Below are positions 49,401 through 61,354 of a stretch of DNA of 64,000 nt, piece after piece. The first letter of the stretch is position 1. Every line of letters begins with the position of its first letter. The translations under genes were made by a program, and so were the position numbers. The notes under the pieces were generated by a model. The model was given only the letters and a program-made list of their open reading frames with translations, had not been told where the DNA came from and did no database searches. This DNA is from Antilocapra americana (Eukaryota > Chordata > Mammalia > Artiodactyla > Antilocapridae). Where the stretch lies: NCBI GenBank assembly GCA_007570785.1, contig ML664183.1:15374204-15438203 (forward strand), read 5' to 3'.

Positions 49401-52400
49401 ACCACTGATCACTTGAAACGGTGGCTAGTACAACTATGAACTGAATTTTATATTTTATTTACTTTTAATTAATTTAAATATTACATGACTAGTGGTTATT
49501 GTATGTGACAGGACAGTTGAAGACATGGGGCCTATAGAGTTTAATGTACAAGAAAACTTCAAGTTCAACAGGTTAGACCTCTCCTTTAACATGAAAATTT
49601 CCCTGTTATTCAAGGTGAAGAGCTAAATTAAATGGCAAACAGGGATATACTTGAGAAGAAAACTTTTGCATATGACCTAGGTTCACTACAGATTCAACTC
49701 AATAGTACAAATGTTACACGTGTAACATACACTCCCAGAATCAGATGAGAGCTCAAAAAAAACCCAAACAAACCCTAAAACACCCCCCAAAACCATTCAC
49801 TTGCCACACTACCCAAGCCAGGCAGAGTGCCAAGCAATTTACACAAATTATATTTACTTTTATAACACCTTATTATTTTTACAATTTTATGGATGAAGAC
49901 TGGGAAATGGAGTTTAAATTACATATCCAAGGTTATATAGCTATAAAGTGGCCAAGCACAGATTCAAAGTTACTTCTGACAAATTCAAATAAAAGCTTAT
50001 GCCTTTTAACCATAATACTATACGACATCGTTCATATAAAAATTGGAGTTCTTTTTAAAGAATGATTTGCTTTACGATACAGGCTATGTCTAATGTATGT
50101 AAAATTCACTTTGCCTGGGAAGGACTTAAAAGAAAAAATAGAGATTTTAGAGCAGCTTAAAGAGCAGGTAGAAGCTGTGTAACTGCTCATTGAGAAAGAC
50201 ATGCCAGACAGTTAAAAGTCTCAGGATATGAAAACAATGGTTTCAAATATAAGCCCTCAATCTGAAGTCATGCATTCTACATTGTTGGAGTTATTTTGAG
50301 ATGGAGCTCACTAGGGCATGCTGTGGTGTGACGAGAGGATTGATTATTTCAAACAATAAAGTATCTGGGTAGAAATGTGTTAAAACTGATCTGAAGGAAG
50401 AATAAAAATCTTAGTTATCAAAGATATAATTATCATCATTATTAATGTAAGGAAATTAAAACATCTTTTTTCCCCATAAATCAGTTAAAGATATAGTATA
50501 TGCTGATGATCTTCCAAGGTATGTCCTCTATCTCTGCTTCCTCCTGAATTCCAGACTTCTAGTTTTTAGTTTACATCTTCAATTAGAAGTTCAGTTGGGA
50601 TCTCAAGTAAACATATTCATCACAGAAATCTGGGTTCCTTGAATCTGTTCATATCTTAGTTTTCCCCGCCTTTTTTTTTTTTTTGGTACCTCTTAGTCCC
50701 ACAGGCCGAGGTCAGGGGTGGAGGCCAAGAGGAACTACCCCTCGTCCAAGGTAAGGAGCAGCAGCTGTGCTTTGCTGGAGCAGCCATGAAGAGATACCCC
50801 ACGTCCAAGGTAAGAAAAACCCAAGTAAGATGGCAGGTGTTGTGAGAGGGCATCAGAGGGCAGACACATTGAAACCATAATCACAGAAAGCTAGCCAATC
50901 TGATCACACGAACCACAGCCTTGTCTAACTCAATGAAACTAATCCATGCCGTGTGGGGCCGCCCAAGACAGACGGGTCATGGTGGAGAGGTCTGACAGAA
51001 TGTGGTCCAGTGGAGAAGGGTATGGCAAACCACTTCAGTATTCTTGCCGTGAGAACCCCATGAACAGTATGAAAAAGCAAAATAATAGGGTACTGAAAGA
51101 GGAACTCCCCAGGTCAGTAGGTGCCCAATATGCTACTGTAGATCAGTGGAAAAATAACTCCGGAAAGAATGAAGGGATGGAGCCAAAGCAAAAACAGTAC
51201 TGGTTTGTTGTGGATGTGACTGGTGATGGAAGCAAGGTCCGATGCTGTAAAGAGCAATACTGCATATGAACCTGAAATGTTAGGTCCATGACTCAAGGCA
51301 AATTGGAAGTGGTCAAACAGGAGATGGCAAGAGTGAACATCGACATTCTAGGAATCAGCGACCTAAGTAGGACTGGAATGGGTGAATTTAACTCAGATGA
51401 CCATTATATCTACTATTGTGGGCAGGAATCCCTTAGAAGAAATGGAGTAGCCATCATGGTCAACAAAAGAGTCCAAAATGAAGTACTTGGATGCAATCTC
51501 AAAAATGACAGAATGATCTCTGTTCGTTCCCAAGACAAATATTCAATATCACGGTAATCGAAGCCTACGCCCCAACCAGCAACGCTGAAGAAGCTGAAGG
51601 TGAATGGTTCTATGAAGACCTACAAGACCTTTTAGAACTAACACCCAAAAAAGTCCTTTTCACTATAGGGGACTTAAATGCAAAAGTAGGAAGTCAGGGA
51701 ACAACTGGACTAACAGGCAAATTTGGCCTTGGAGTACATCATGAAGCAGGGCAAAGGCTAATAGAGTTTCGCCAAGAGCACTGGTCATAGCAAACACCCT
51801 CTTCCAACAACACAAGAGAAGCCTCTACACATGGACGTCACCAGATGGTCAGCACCGAAATCAGATTGATTATATTCTTTGCAGCCAAAGATGCATGTCT
51901 AGAAGCTCTAGACAGTCAGCAAAAAGAAGACCAGGAGCTGACTGTGGCTCAGATCATGAACTCCTTATTGTCAAATTCAGACTTAAATTGAAGAAAGTAG
52001 GGAAAATCACTAGACCATTCAGATATGACCTAAATCAAATCCCTTATGATTATACAGTGGAAGTGTGCAATAGATTTAAGGGATTAGATCTGATAGACAG
52101 AGTGCCTGATGAACTATGCACTGAGGTTCGTGACATTGTACAGGAGACAGGGATCAAGACCATCCCCATGGAAAAGAAATGTAAAAAAGCAAAATGGCTG
52201 ACTGAGGAGGGCTTACAAGTAGCTGTGAAAAGACAGGAAGCAAAAAGGAAAGCTATTCCCATTTGAATGCAGAGTTCCAAAGAATAGCAAGGAGAGATAA
52301 GAAAGCCTTCCTCAGCAATCAGTGCAAAGAAATAGAGGAAAATAATAGAATGGGAAAGACTAGAGATGTCTTCAAGAAAATTAGAGATACCAAGGGAGCA

Positions 52401-55400
52401 TTTCATGCAAAGATGGGCTTGATAAAGGACAGAAATGGTATGGACCTAACAGAAGAAGAAGATATTAAGAAGAGATGGCAAGAATACACAGAAGAACTGT
52501 ACAAAAAAGATCTTCATGACCCAGATAATCACGATGGTGTGATTACTCACCTAGAGCCAGACATCCTGAAATGTGAAGTCAAGTGGGCCTTAGAAAGCAT
52601 CACTACAAACAAAGCTAGTGGGAGGTGATGGAATTCCAATTGAGCTATTTCAAATTCTGAAAGATGATGCTGTGAAAGTGCTGCACTCAATATGCCAGCA
52701 AATTTGGAAAACTCAGCAGTGGCCACAGGACTGGAAAAGGTCAGTTTTCATTCCAATCCTAAAGAAAGGCAATGCCAAAGAATGCTTAAACTACCGCACA
52801 ATTGCACTCATCTCACATGCTAGTAAAGTAATGCTCAAAATTCTCCAAGCCAAGCTTTAGCAATAGGTGAACCATTAACTTCAAGATCTTCAAGCTTGTT
52901 TTAGAAAAGGTAAAGGAACAGAGATCAAATTGCCAACATATAATGGATCATCAAAAAAGCAAGAGAGTTCCAGAAAAACATTTATTTTTGCTTTATTAAT
53001 ATGCCAAAGCCTTTGACTGTGTGGATCACTATAAGCTATGGAAAATTCTTAAAGAGATGGGAATACCAGACCACCTGACCTGTCTCTTGAGAAACCTGTA
53101 TGCAGGTCAGGAAGCAACAGTTAGAACTGGACATGGAACAACAGACTGGTTCCAAATAGGAAAAGGAGTACATCAAGGCTGTATATTGTCACCCTACTTA
53201 TTTAACTTATATGCAGAGTACATCATGAGAACGCTGGGCTGGAAGAAGCACAAGCTGGAATCAAGATTGCCGGGAGAAATATCAATAACCTCAGATATAC
53301 AGATGACACCACCCTTATGACAGAAAGTGAAGAGGAACTGAAAAGCCTCTTGATGAACGTGAAAGAGGAGAGTAAAAGTTGGTTTAAAGCTCTACTTTCA
53401 AAAAACTAAGATCATGGCATCTGATCCCATCAATTCATGGCGAATAGATGGGGAAACAGTGGATACAGTGTCAGACTTTGTTTTTCTGGGCTCCAAAATC
53501 ACGGCGGATGATGACTGCAGCCATGAAATTAAAAGACACTTACTCCTTGGAAGGAAAGTTAGGACCAACCTAGACAGCATATTGAAAAGCAGAGACATTA
53601 CTTTGCCAACAAAGGTCCGTCTAGCCAGGGCTATGGTTTATCCAGTACTTATGTACGGATGTGAGAGTTGGACTGTGAAGAAAGCTAAGTGCTGAAGAAT
53701 TGGTGCTTTTGAACTGTGGTGTTAGAGAAGACTCTTGAGAGTCCCTTGGACTGCAAGGAGACCCAACCAGTCCATCCTAAAGGAGATCAGTCCTGGGTTT
53801 TCATTGGAAGGACTGATGTTGAAGCTGAAACTCCAATACTTTGGCCAGCTCATGCGAAGAATTGACTCAATGGCAAAGACCCTGATGATGGGAAGGATTG
53901 GGGGCAGTAGGAAAAGGGGATGACAGAGGATGAGATGGCTGGATGGCATCACCGACTAGATGGATGTGAGTTTGGGTAAACTCTGAGAGCTGGTGATGGA
54001 CAGGGAGGCCTGGCATGCTGCGATTCATGGGGTCGCAAAGAGTTGTACACAACTGATCGACTGAGCTGAGCTAAACTGAGTCCCACAGGCCAAATAACCT
54101 AGAAGTAATCTCTTGATTCCTCTTCTTCTCTCAACCCCTCATCTAATCCAATGGGAAATTCTGCTAATTCTACCACCCAAATATAGCAAATCCATCCACT
54201 TCCCCCTACCCCATTTCCACTGCAATTTTGCTAGTCTAAAAGACTATTACCTTTCCTTTGAGCTGGGGTAAAAGTCTGGTCTCCCTGTTTCCACTCTTCG
54301 TCCCCATATAATATTAGTAAACTTCTGAAAATTTAAACCAGGTTATATCAGACTTTTGGTTTAAAGTCTCCCAATAGCTTTGAAACACCGTTAATCTAGC
54401 TTTTGCCACGTCTTACAAGTCCCTAAAGATGCTGGACCTATATACACACCCAACCTTCTCTCCTCCTTTCCTCATTATTGTGTTTTAGACAAACTGACCT
54501 TCTTCCTATCTTGAACATATCAAGTTCAAAGACTTTTACACTTGTTTTTACTCTTATTTGAGAAGCACTGTTTCCAAACGCTTGTATGACTAGCTCCTTC
54601 CTTTAATCTGGCTCAAAAATTCCGTATCCAAGTGGCCATCTGTGGCAGAGGTATCTAAAATAACCCCCTCCTTTCTTGGTCACTCTCTTAACCTACTACA
54701 CTATTTTATTTTCCTTATAGCTCTTACCACCTTCTGAATTATTTATTCATCCATTTTTGGTTATTTGTGTTGATTATTTACCCATTTATTTTTGGTTGTC
54801 TATTTCCCCCATTTAAATGAGCATAGGGACTTCATTCTGGTTTGACTTTTTTCACCCATGTGTCCCCAGAATCTATGATTTCAGTATATAAGAGGAGCTG
54901 AATAATAAATACTTGCAGAGTGAATTAATGAATGCAGTTATATACTCATAGCTTCTGGCATGTTCAATCCAGAGGCATGAGCCTAGCATTTAAAAAAAAA
55001 GCACCTGGATTTCAGATGAAGGAATTCCTGTTAGTTCTTTCCATCCTGCTACTGGTTGCAAACTTTCTGCCACTTCAGTCTTCCCTATCCTATTTGTTTT
55101 TCCATCTTGGCATGCTGTCTGGCTCTCTGTTTAGATTCTGAAAATAGGTTTTGGACTAAGGTCCTAAGGTCCTTACTGGGAAACATGGTATGAGTATCCC
55201 TTAGTAGTTGTTCCTTTCTCTGGTATAAATGCACCAAAATCACAGACAAGACATGCCACGCCCTAACAGCCTGCTCAGATCCACAACAATATGGGCTTAC
55301 CAGCCTCTGCCCATCCACAGAGTAAAATAAACATCTGCCTCTGCCCAAGGCGGATGAGGAGGGAGGGCTGCCTAGAGATTGTCATGTGGCTGTGAAATCT

Positions 55401-56657
55401 CCAGGGGACATTCAGTCAGCCATGTGAGTGCCTTGCCTACACTCTATGGAATTTATGCACAACCCAGCACTATGACAAATTTTACTTTTTCAACTCTGAC
55501 TACTTACTTTTTAAACTTTTTCTCTGGGAAGCTGGCAGAGAGAGGCTATTGTGTCTGAAGAGGCAACATTTATCTTTAGGCAATTTTGTGTGTGTGTGGT
55601 GGGGGATGGTTTTATTGTGTTTGTTTTTTTGCCAGGAAGGAGCAGTCTTTCATTTTCCTTGGCAGACAGTTGGTGCCCAATGGGGTTCATCCCTCTTCCA
55701 TCCCATCCACCAGACACACGCAGGGCACCACCCGCCTTTTCCTTCCTATACCTCCCACCTCCATCCTTTCTTACAAAGGGTAGAAGCAAGGCATTTATTA
55801 GACATTTTTAAACGTAACAAAAGTCAACATCTGCAAATATATGAGCTGCACATTAAGCAACAACCCTTTCCACAGTCCTAAGAGATGGATGCCATCACTT
55901 TTTACAGGTAAGAAACAGCTTCACCAAGTTGAAGAAACTTTGCTTTGGGTCACCCAGCTAGTAGGTGGTCTGAGTCAGGATTTAGAACAAAAGGCTGTAA
56001 GGCCTGCAGCAGCCCACGATCTGAACCTCCCAGGGCCTCAGCTTCCTAAATGCAGACAGTTCACCATCCACGCGCAAGGTAGGGGAACAGATGAAAAGGG
56101 GTCAGCCAAGGACTCCCCACCCCAGGCCAGTCTCAGAAAAGGAGAAAGAAAGCCCCACAAAACGGGGGATGAGGTGGAACCGGAGCAATCTGTCCACCGT
56201 ATAAAGGAGGGGGAGAAGTCAGACCCAAGAATCAAAACGGCAAAATGGCAGAAGCGGACGCGTCTGACGCGAGGGCTGCGGCCCGCGGGGACCGGCCCCG
56301 CAGAAGCTCCCGCACCGGCCCGGGGGCGGCGGCGACCGGAGCCGCAGGGACGTGACAAGTCCCCGGGGCGCGTCGCCCCGGCCCAGCCCCCCGACTCGGC
56401 CCGAGGGTCGGACCGCGGAGGCCTGGGACTTGCCGGAAGGGTCCACTCGGCCCCCTCCCCCGGCGGGCCCACCTTCGGCCGCGCCGGCCCCGGACCGGGC
56501 TCCCAGGAGGGGAGCGTCGCCAGCGTCGACGCCCGGCGGCCGGGTTCGGGGGCTCGGCCCTTTTAAGGGCCGCGGCGCTGCCCTGCGAACGGCCCACGAG
56601 CGGAAGGCAGGTGTAAAACAAAGGCCACGGGGAGCCGGGGAGAAGCCCTTACCTCAT
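45048..56657 (-). CDS. IFIT5: Interferon-induced protein with tetratricopeptide repeats 5
   Basis: Coding sequence is complement(join(45048..46491, 56653..56657)), 1449 nt, 482 residues, the human IFIT5 length as I recall it. The two-exon layout with only ATG plus two bases in the first coding exon is the IFIT family pattern. The protein is a cytoplasmic TPR superhelix that binds single-stranded 5'-triphosphate or monophosphate RNA and tRNA. Residues reported for the RNA pocket (T37, Q41, K150, R186, Y250, R253, Y254, H287, Q288) are all present; position 33 is Asp where human has Glu. No stop or frameshift is seen. Near-identity to human IFIT5 along the whole length, and its position beside SLC16A12, separate it from IFIT1, IFIT2 and IFIT3. 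Regulation is probably through the ISRE at 56891-56904. Confidence 0.96.
48515..48727 (-). mobile_element. BovA2 SINE in the IFIT5 intron
   Basis: Reverse BovA2, ending GAGCCACCAGGGAAGCCC; L2 text continues directly after it (48728-48905). Confidence 0.9.
48728..48905 (+). repeat. L2 LINE remnant
   Basis: TTGGCTCAAATCTCAGCTC then GAAGTTGACCCCTGACCACC, the usual L2 order. Confidence 0.65.
49315..49512. mobile_element. hAT-type non-autonomous DNA transposon remnant
   Basis: CCAGAGCTTTCCAACAGAAC start and AGTGGTTATTGTATGTGACAG end around TTTAATTAATTTAAAT. Family name not assigned. Confidence 0.6.
50708..54078 (+). mobile_element. Near full-length BovB (RTE) LINE, inactive
   Basis: 3371 bp bounded by a 13-bp target-site duplication AGTCCCACAGGCC (50695-50707 and 54079-54091). 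The 5' part matches BovB leader sequence. ORF2 remnants follow in order: endonuclease (about 51288-51890, with the DILGISDLSR and GDLNAKVG regions), reverse transcriptase (about 52618-53320, with GVHQGCILSPYLFNLYAEY) and the C-terminal part (53414-53695). Multiple stops and frameshifts break the ORF (for example at 51557, 51787, 52263, 52626 and 52858). It is antisense to IFIT5, inside its intron, and accounts for about a third of the intron. Confidence 0.93.
54100..54935 (+). repeat. L2 LINE 3' remnant
   Basis: Diverged L2 text (AGTCTCCCAATAGC; GAGCATAGGGACTTCATTCTG; TGTCCCCAGAATC) with the AATAAATACTTGCAG and GAATTAATGAATG end. Confidence 0.65.
56653..56657 (-). CDS. IFIT5: IFIT5 coding exon 1 (ATG AG, 5 nt)
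   Basis: On the - strand, CCACCATGAG is followed directly by GTAAGG. This gives a strong Kozak ATG, two bases of the Ser codon and a good donor. It joins in phase to 46491 and restores the Met-Ser-Glu-Ile start seen in human IFIT5. It lies inside the CpG-rich promoter. The 5' UTR upstream of it is probably about 100-200 nt. Confidence 0.88.
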
Positions 56658-56890
56658 GGTGGCTGGGCTCGGCCGCAGTTCCGGGGGCGCGGGTCCCTGC
56701 GGGCTCTCTCCTCAGCGCTCGGCTCCTCTGCGGCTGAGCGGCGGCGCGCGGGCGTGGGCGCGGGCGCGCGGGCGAGGGGACCGCGGCGCTGGTCCGCGCG
56801 CGAGGGCGGCCGTCTTTGTTAAAGGGCTGACCGCAGCGGGAGAGGGAAGCTAGAGTGAATCTGATCCCCGACTAGGCGGAGTCCAGCTCC

Positions 56891-56904
56891 GGGAAACAGA
56901 AACT
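56891..56904 (-). promoter_or_regulatory. IFIT5: ISRE of the IFIT5 promoter
   Basis: The - strand reads AGTTTCTGTTTCCC, a perfect match to the ISRE consensus AGTTTCNNTTTCNC bound by ISGF3 (STAT1-STAT2-IRF9) and IRFs. It is 234 bp upstream of the IFIT5 ATG, the normal place for the ISREs of IFIT genes. Confidence 0.85.
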
Positions 56905-57485
56905 TCTAGAAGAGCTGAGTGGGGGCGCCCCCCGGCCTGGCTGAGGAGCGGCTGTGAGAGGTTTGCGCAGCGCGGGGACGGGTGGAATTTGCAGCTGGGC
57001 CTTGAGCCTTTGGTCTTGGCTGCTCAGCTGCCTTTATGAGTCCACGTGCCTTAGCTTTTTGCGGGATGGTTGTTATTTGTTGGATTTTTTTTTTCCCCCT
57101 TAGCTAAGATGACTGGAGATATTTCAGCGTGTTTTTTTTTTTGGTTGGGTGGCACCGATGCTCTTTATAGCTTTGTGCATCCTAGGCTAAAACTCAGGCC
57201 TTGATTCAACAAACACAGATGCAAAGCCGTCCATTTGCGCCATGATTTTTCACTGGGTAAACCCAGAGAAATTTGGGGGCCAAAATGTGTAGCTATTCAA
57301 AATTTTGGTAGCTATTCCAGGTTCACTTTGCAGAGAGGTTTTACACCCCACCCACAATTCTACAAAAATTCCCTTCCCTTCCATGCCCTTGACAACTGAG
57401 CTTCCTATAATAAGGTCCCATAAGGTCCTATAATAATAAAATACTAATCCTATAATAAGGTCCCATCTTTATGATGAGGTTGGCG

Positions 57486-57672
57486 TCCCCTGGTAGCTTA
57501 GAATCTGCCTTCAATACAAGAGACGTGGGTTCGATTCCTGGGTAGGGAAGATCTCCTGGAGAAGGGATTGGCAACTCACTCCAGTATTCTTGCCTGGAGA
57601 ATCCCCATGGACAGAGGAGACTGGCGGGCTATAGTCCATGGGATCACAAAGAGTCGGCCATGACTGAACCAC

Positions 57673-57675
<3 letters not shown>
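57486..57675 (+). mobile_element. BovA2 SINE
   Basis: Forward BovA2 from CCCCTGGTAGCTTAGAATC; its tail leads into the CA tract. About 0.6 kb upstream of the IFIT5 ISRE. Confidence 0.88.

Positions 57676-57725
<50 letters not shown>
57675..57725 (+). repeat. (AC)n microsatellite, about 25 units
   Basis: Uninterrupted AC run directly after a BovA2 tail. Confidence 0.97.
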
Positions 57726-57727
<2 letters not shown>

Positions 57728-59265
57728 GATGGGGTGGTTTCAAACCTAAGCAGAAAATATCAAATGCCCATACACTTTGCCCCCTTCAAATTCAATCATT
57801 CGTTCTTTTGACACATTTTATTAAACAACTGCTAAGAGCTAGACATTGTTCAAGGCCCTGTCAATATAGCAAGGAATACAACAGACAAGGGACAAGCCCT
57901 CCCCGCCTCACACACTGTCTTCTGCCTTTTGTTCCTGATTACGCACAGGGTAGAGATAATTCTCAAACTTTGAGAAAAAGTGTTCATCATCACAGAGTTT
58001 AAAAGGCACAAGCTTATCACTTTTATGCTTTGGCAAAATGCCATGCTAGTCACTTTGTTTTTCAAATGAATGGACAGCGATGTACAGTGTTTGCTATGTG
58101 TCTATTAGTTTAAATAATGCTAACTTTGGCTTTGCAAGAAAAGGGGGCTTATACCTAAAGCCAGTTCTTGCTCCCTCAGAATTAAGTTAAGCGTGGCTAA
58201 CTAACAGTGTAGGTCCAGAACTGTAGTTAGTTGTGCATTTGTGACTTTATTATACTTGTTTGTTTGGAGTTAATTTCTAGTGTGAGAGGTGAAGGTAAAG
58301 AACAAATAAAATATTTTATGTCAGATTGTGCTATGGAGAAAAAGCAGAGAGAGGGTTGGTGTTTTGCTGTTATAAATATATTGGGGAGGGAAGGTTTCAC
58401 TGAGAAAGTGGCAACTGAGCAAAGGTCTGAAGCAGGGGAAAAAGTGAGCACTGTGGATATCTGGTCAGGAAGGAGCCTTCCAGACTGGGGGAACAGTGAC
58501 TGCAGAGGTCTAGAGATGGAAGCATACCTGGCATGCACAGATGGTGTGATTGTAGTGGAGAGGGCAGGGAAGAAGTCCTAAGAAATGAGTTTGGGGAGGT
58601 TATGTGGATGTGGTAGGTCTGTAGGCCATTGTAACCTCTAAGTGGGAAACCACATTTTAGAAAAAGTACTGAATGGCTTATTTGGAGGCAGAACGATATG
58701 CCCAGAATTTCCTCCTTCCTGAGGATTTAGAATATTTAATAGAGCTCTGTTTGAAAAAATTTCCAGCGTGTTGATTATGTTTTTTCTTCCTTGTTCCTAC
58801 TTCTTTCCTTTTAGCTGTAGCTGGGCCAAGAGATATCAAGGTTTGAATGAGCAGAAACTAAACAGTAAATGATAAAAATCAAAAGGGGAAACAAATCCTG
58901 ATTATCAGCTTGTATTGTTTAGGATTTCAGATTCAGAAAGACTAAAACTATCTGTAAAAATTGTAAAGGAATATGCATTTTCAGGATTGAGAAGAAACAA
59001 AGACCCAGCTGTTGGGTAGGGTTGAACATGCTGAATTTATGAGAGTTTTTTTTTTGAATATCAGTGTTTTCTTCATAACTTGTCTGATTGGGTGAATTCT
59101 TGGGAAAATTAGTAGTGTATTGTCTTCTGAATTTATTCTTATCAACCTGTGAAACACAGCAACTAATAGAACATGAAAAAGAGAAATAGAACATGAAAAA
59201 TGGCAACTAATAGAAAATCTGCTTTGGAAACCGAAAACTTAATAACTCTTCCAAGGTATAGATCT

Positions 59266-59495
59266 AAGCTGGAGTTTCTCAACTTTGGTGCTATTGACAT
59301 TTGGGTTGTGGGAAGCTGTGCAGTGCGTTTTAGGATGTTTAAGCAGCAATCTTGCATCAATCCACTAGATGTCAGTAGCACCCTGCAGTTGACAAATGAA
59401 ACTAACTCCAGAGATTGCCAAACCCAACTTTTTTTTTTTTTTGCCTTCGGGGCAAAATCCTCTTCTCTCTTCCCCACGGTTGAGAATCATGTAAC
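59266..59495 (-). mobile_element. MER20 (hAT-Charlie) remnant
   Basis: GTGCTATTGACATTTGGGTT, TAGGATGTTTAAGCAGCAAT, CCACTAGATGTCAGTAGCAC and a GGTTGAGAATCATG end in MER20 order; an internal T-run near 59430. Confidence 0.8.
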
Positions 59496-60503
59496 ACCCT
59501 CATGTATATACCTGATTTATTTGAAATAGTCTTCTCAGCCCAGGCTGCAAGAGATAGAAGTGCAAGAGAAGATGGACTTTAGGTAGGAGAGGAAAAGTTG
59601 AAATCAGATCAAGGAAAGTCAAGGGTGGTACTGGAGTTCAGGAGGTGGCCCAGGTGAAAGAATTGATATCCACGGCAATGTCAGAGAAGGATTACTCCCT
59701 TAAGCACCGACTGCAAAGTAGAGGTGGCTCGGTCTGACTGGGAACAAGATCCAGGGCTATGGACCCAGACTGAGGGTGGGCAGTTCAAGCTGGGGCAGGC
59801 TGTAGGGTGGAGGTTCTTAGAACTGCAGTTTCAGTTCTAGCAGCCTTAGGAGAATGGAGACATTGGTGGCCAGGATGGTCCCCAAGGAGGTGGATCCTGT
59901 GGTGGTGTGTAGACAGGGGTTATCAGAGACCTAGGCTGGGTCACTTAAAATAGTAGTGAATGGCCTGAGCTAAGGTTTGGCCTGATTTAGGGTACATGAG
60001 AGACATTCCCTGGGCACTAGGGGAATTCTAAATAAGGACAATGAATGATTGAGGTTCTGTTAGTCATTTTCATGGTAGAAACAAGCTCCTGAATTTCAGC
60101 TGTCAATTTAAAGACTTCTTGGTAATGCCTGGAGATACTCATTTGTAAATCTGGCAATAGTATTTTCAATACCAGAGAGCATCTCTTTTCCTGGATTCAC
60201 TGCTTGTTTTTTTCTGCAGGCATCCAAGCAGTCCCACATTTTAGTTTTACTGAACTCCTGGAAGGGCAGAGATGTCTTCCAGAGTTGGGAAAGATGGGAG
60301 AGAGAAATGGTGGTTAGGTTATTAGACACAATAAGTAAATGTGATCTTTGAAGCTTGTCAAACACACATCACACAAACACGTCACGTAATCCAAAGATTT
60401 ATTTTGCCTTAATGAGCTCTGCTTCCTGGGTACAGATGATGTATAACAATATGGGGGAAGAGTTACCTAATCAAGAATTGACACTTATCCAGTAACTATT
60501 TGG

Positions 60504-60635
60504 AGGAGGCAATGGCACCCCACTCCAGTACTCTTGCCTGGAAAATCTCAGGGATTGGGGAGCCTGGTGGGCTGCTATCTATGGGGTTGCACAGAGTCGG
60601 ACACAACTGAAGCAACTTAGCAGCAGCAGCAGCAA
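60504..60635 (+). mobile_element. Bov-tA SINE with (AGC)n tail
   Basis: Flanked by TAACTATTTGG at 60493-60503 and 60636-60646; ends in CAGCAGCAGCAGC. Confidence 0.9.
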
Positions 60636-61354
60636 TAACTATTTGGTTTTCGTATTTCTGACTTGGGGGAGTTGGCAGTGGGTAGACTTATTTTTCGTAA
60701 CTTATAGCCTCCTTCCTCATCTTTTCTGTGGATTTAGGGTTCCCCACAGGCATCCTCTAGAATGTGGAAAAGGTACCAAAAAAATTGTCCCTAGGGCCTC
60801 CAGAAGGGATTTGGAATTGCCAACAGCTTGACTTCAGGCCAGTGAAACCCATTTCAGGCTTCTAACCTCTAGAACTACAAGATAATAAATGAGTGTGATT
60901 TTAAGCCACCCAGTACATGGTAATTTATTAGAGAGCCACAACAGGAAATGCATACATCTCCCCCCACCAAAGACGTACACAAATGAAAAAGCAATGACAT
61001 TGTTTCCTTAACTTTCCTTTTAAAAATGTTATTTGTTAGGCCTTGTCTTTTAATAAAATGTTATAATCAAAAGTGATTACTACAGATGGTCTCTCAGACT
61101 CTTTAGCATCCTTTTCCTATTTATTCATCAACTAAATCAGTGCTAGCAAATGACTGAATCAATAGTGCTTCAAACAAGATGGCATAAAACAATAGCATTT
61201 GCTTGGAATAATCTGACAGTGAGTTAAATTTCAAACATCTTCATGGAGAAAACTGACCTTTAACTGACTATGTATTTGTTTTCCTGTCTGTGTCTCTCAC
61301 TAGATAGTAACCTGCTTGAGGTTTGGGGGAAATGTCTGCTTTGTTCACTGGGGT

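Larger units (their letters stand above)
46492..56652 (-). other. IFIT5: IFIT5 intron (10.2 kb)
   Basis: Donor GTAAGG at 56652 and acceptor TTTAACAG at 46492 on the - strand. It holds a BovA2 (48515-48727), L2 remnants (48728-48905, 54100-54935), a hAT-type remnant (49315-49512) and a near full-length BovB (50708-54078). No other gene is seen. Confidence 0.85.
56230..56970. promoter_or_regulatory. CpG island over IFIT5 exon 1
   Basis: Extremely GC- and CpG-rich by eye in an otherwise AT-rich window. It covers the 5-nt coding exon, the leader and the ISRE. The open frames across it on both strands are by-products of the composition. Confidence 0.8.

Noticed and set aside
51288..53695. Set of reverse-transcriptase and endonuclease frames as a possible active or host-used RT
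   Set aside because: All belong to one BovB with many stops and frameshifts; no intact ORF remains.
55841..56566. 241-codon + strand open frame across the IFIT5 promoter
   Set aside because: It spans a CpG-rich stretch where stops are rare on all frames; several frames on both strands are open there. Composition is Pro/Gly/Arg/Ala-rich with no domain, so it is a GC artefact.
58231..58581. 116-codon + strand frame
   Set aside because: No recognisable domain or start context, no splice structure, and an equally long frame lies opposite it.
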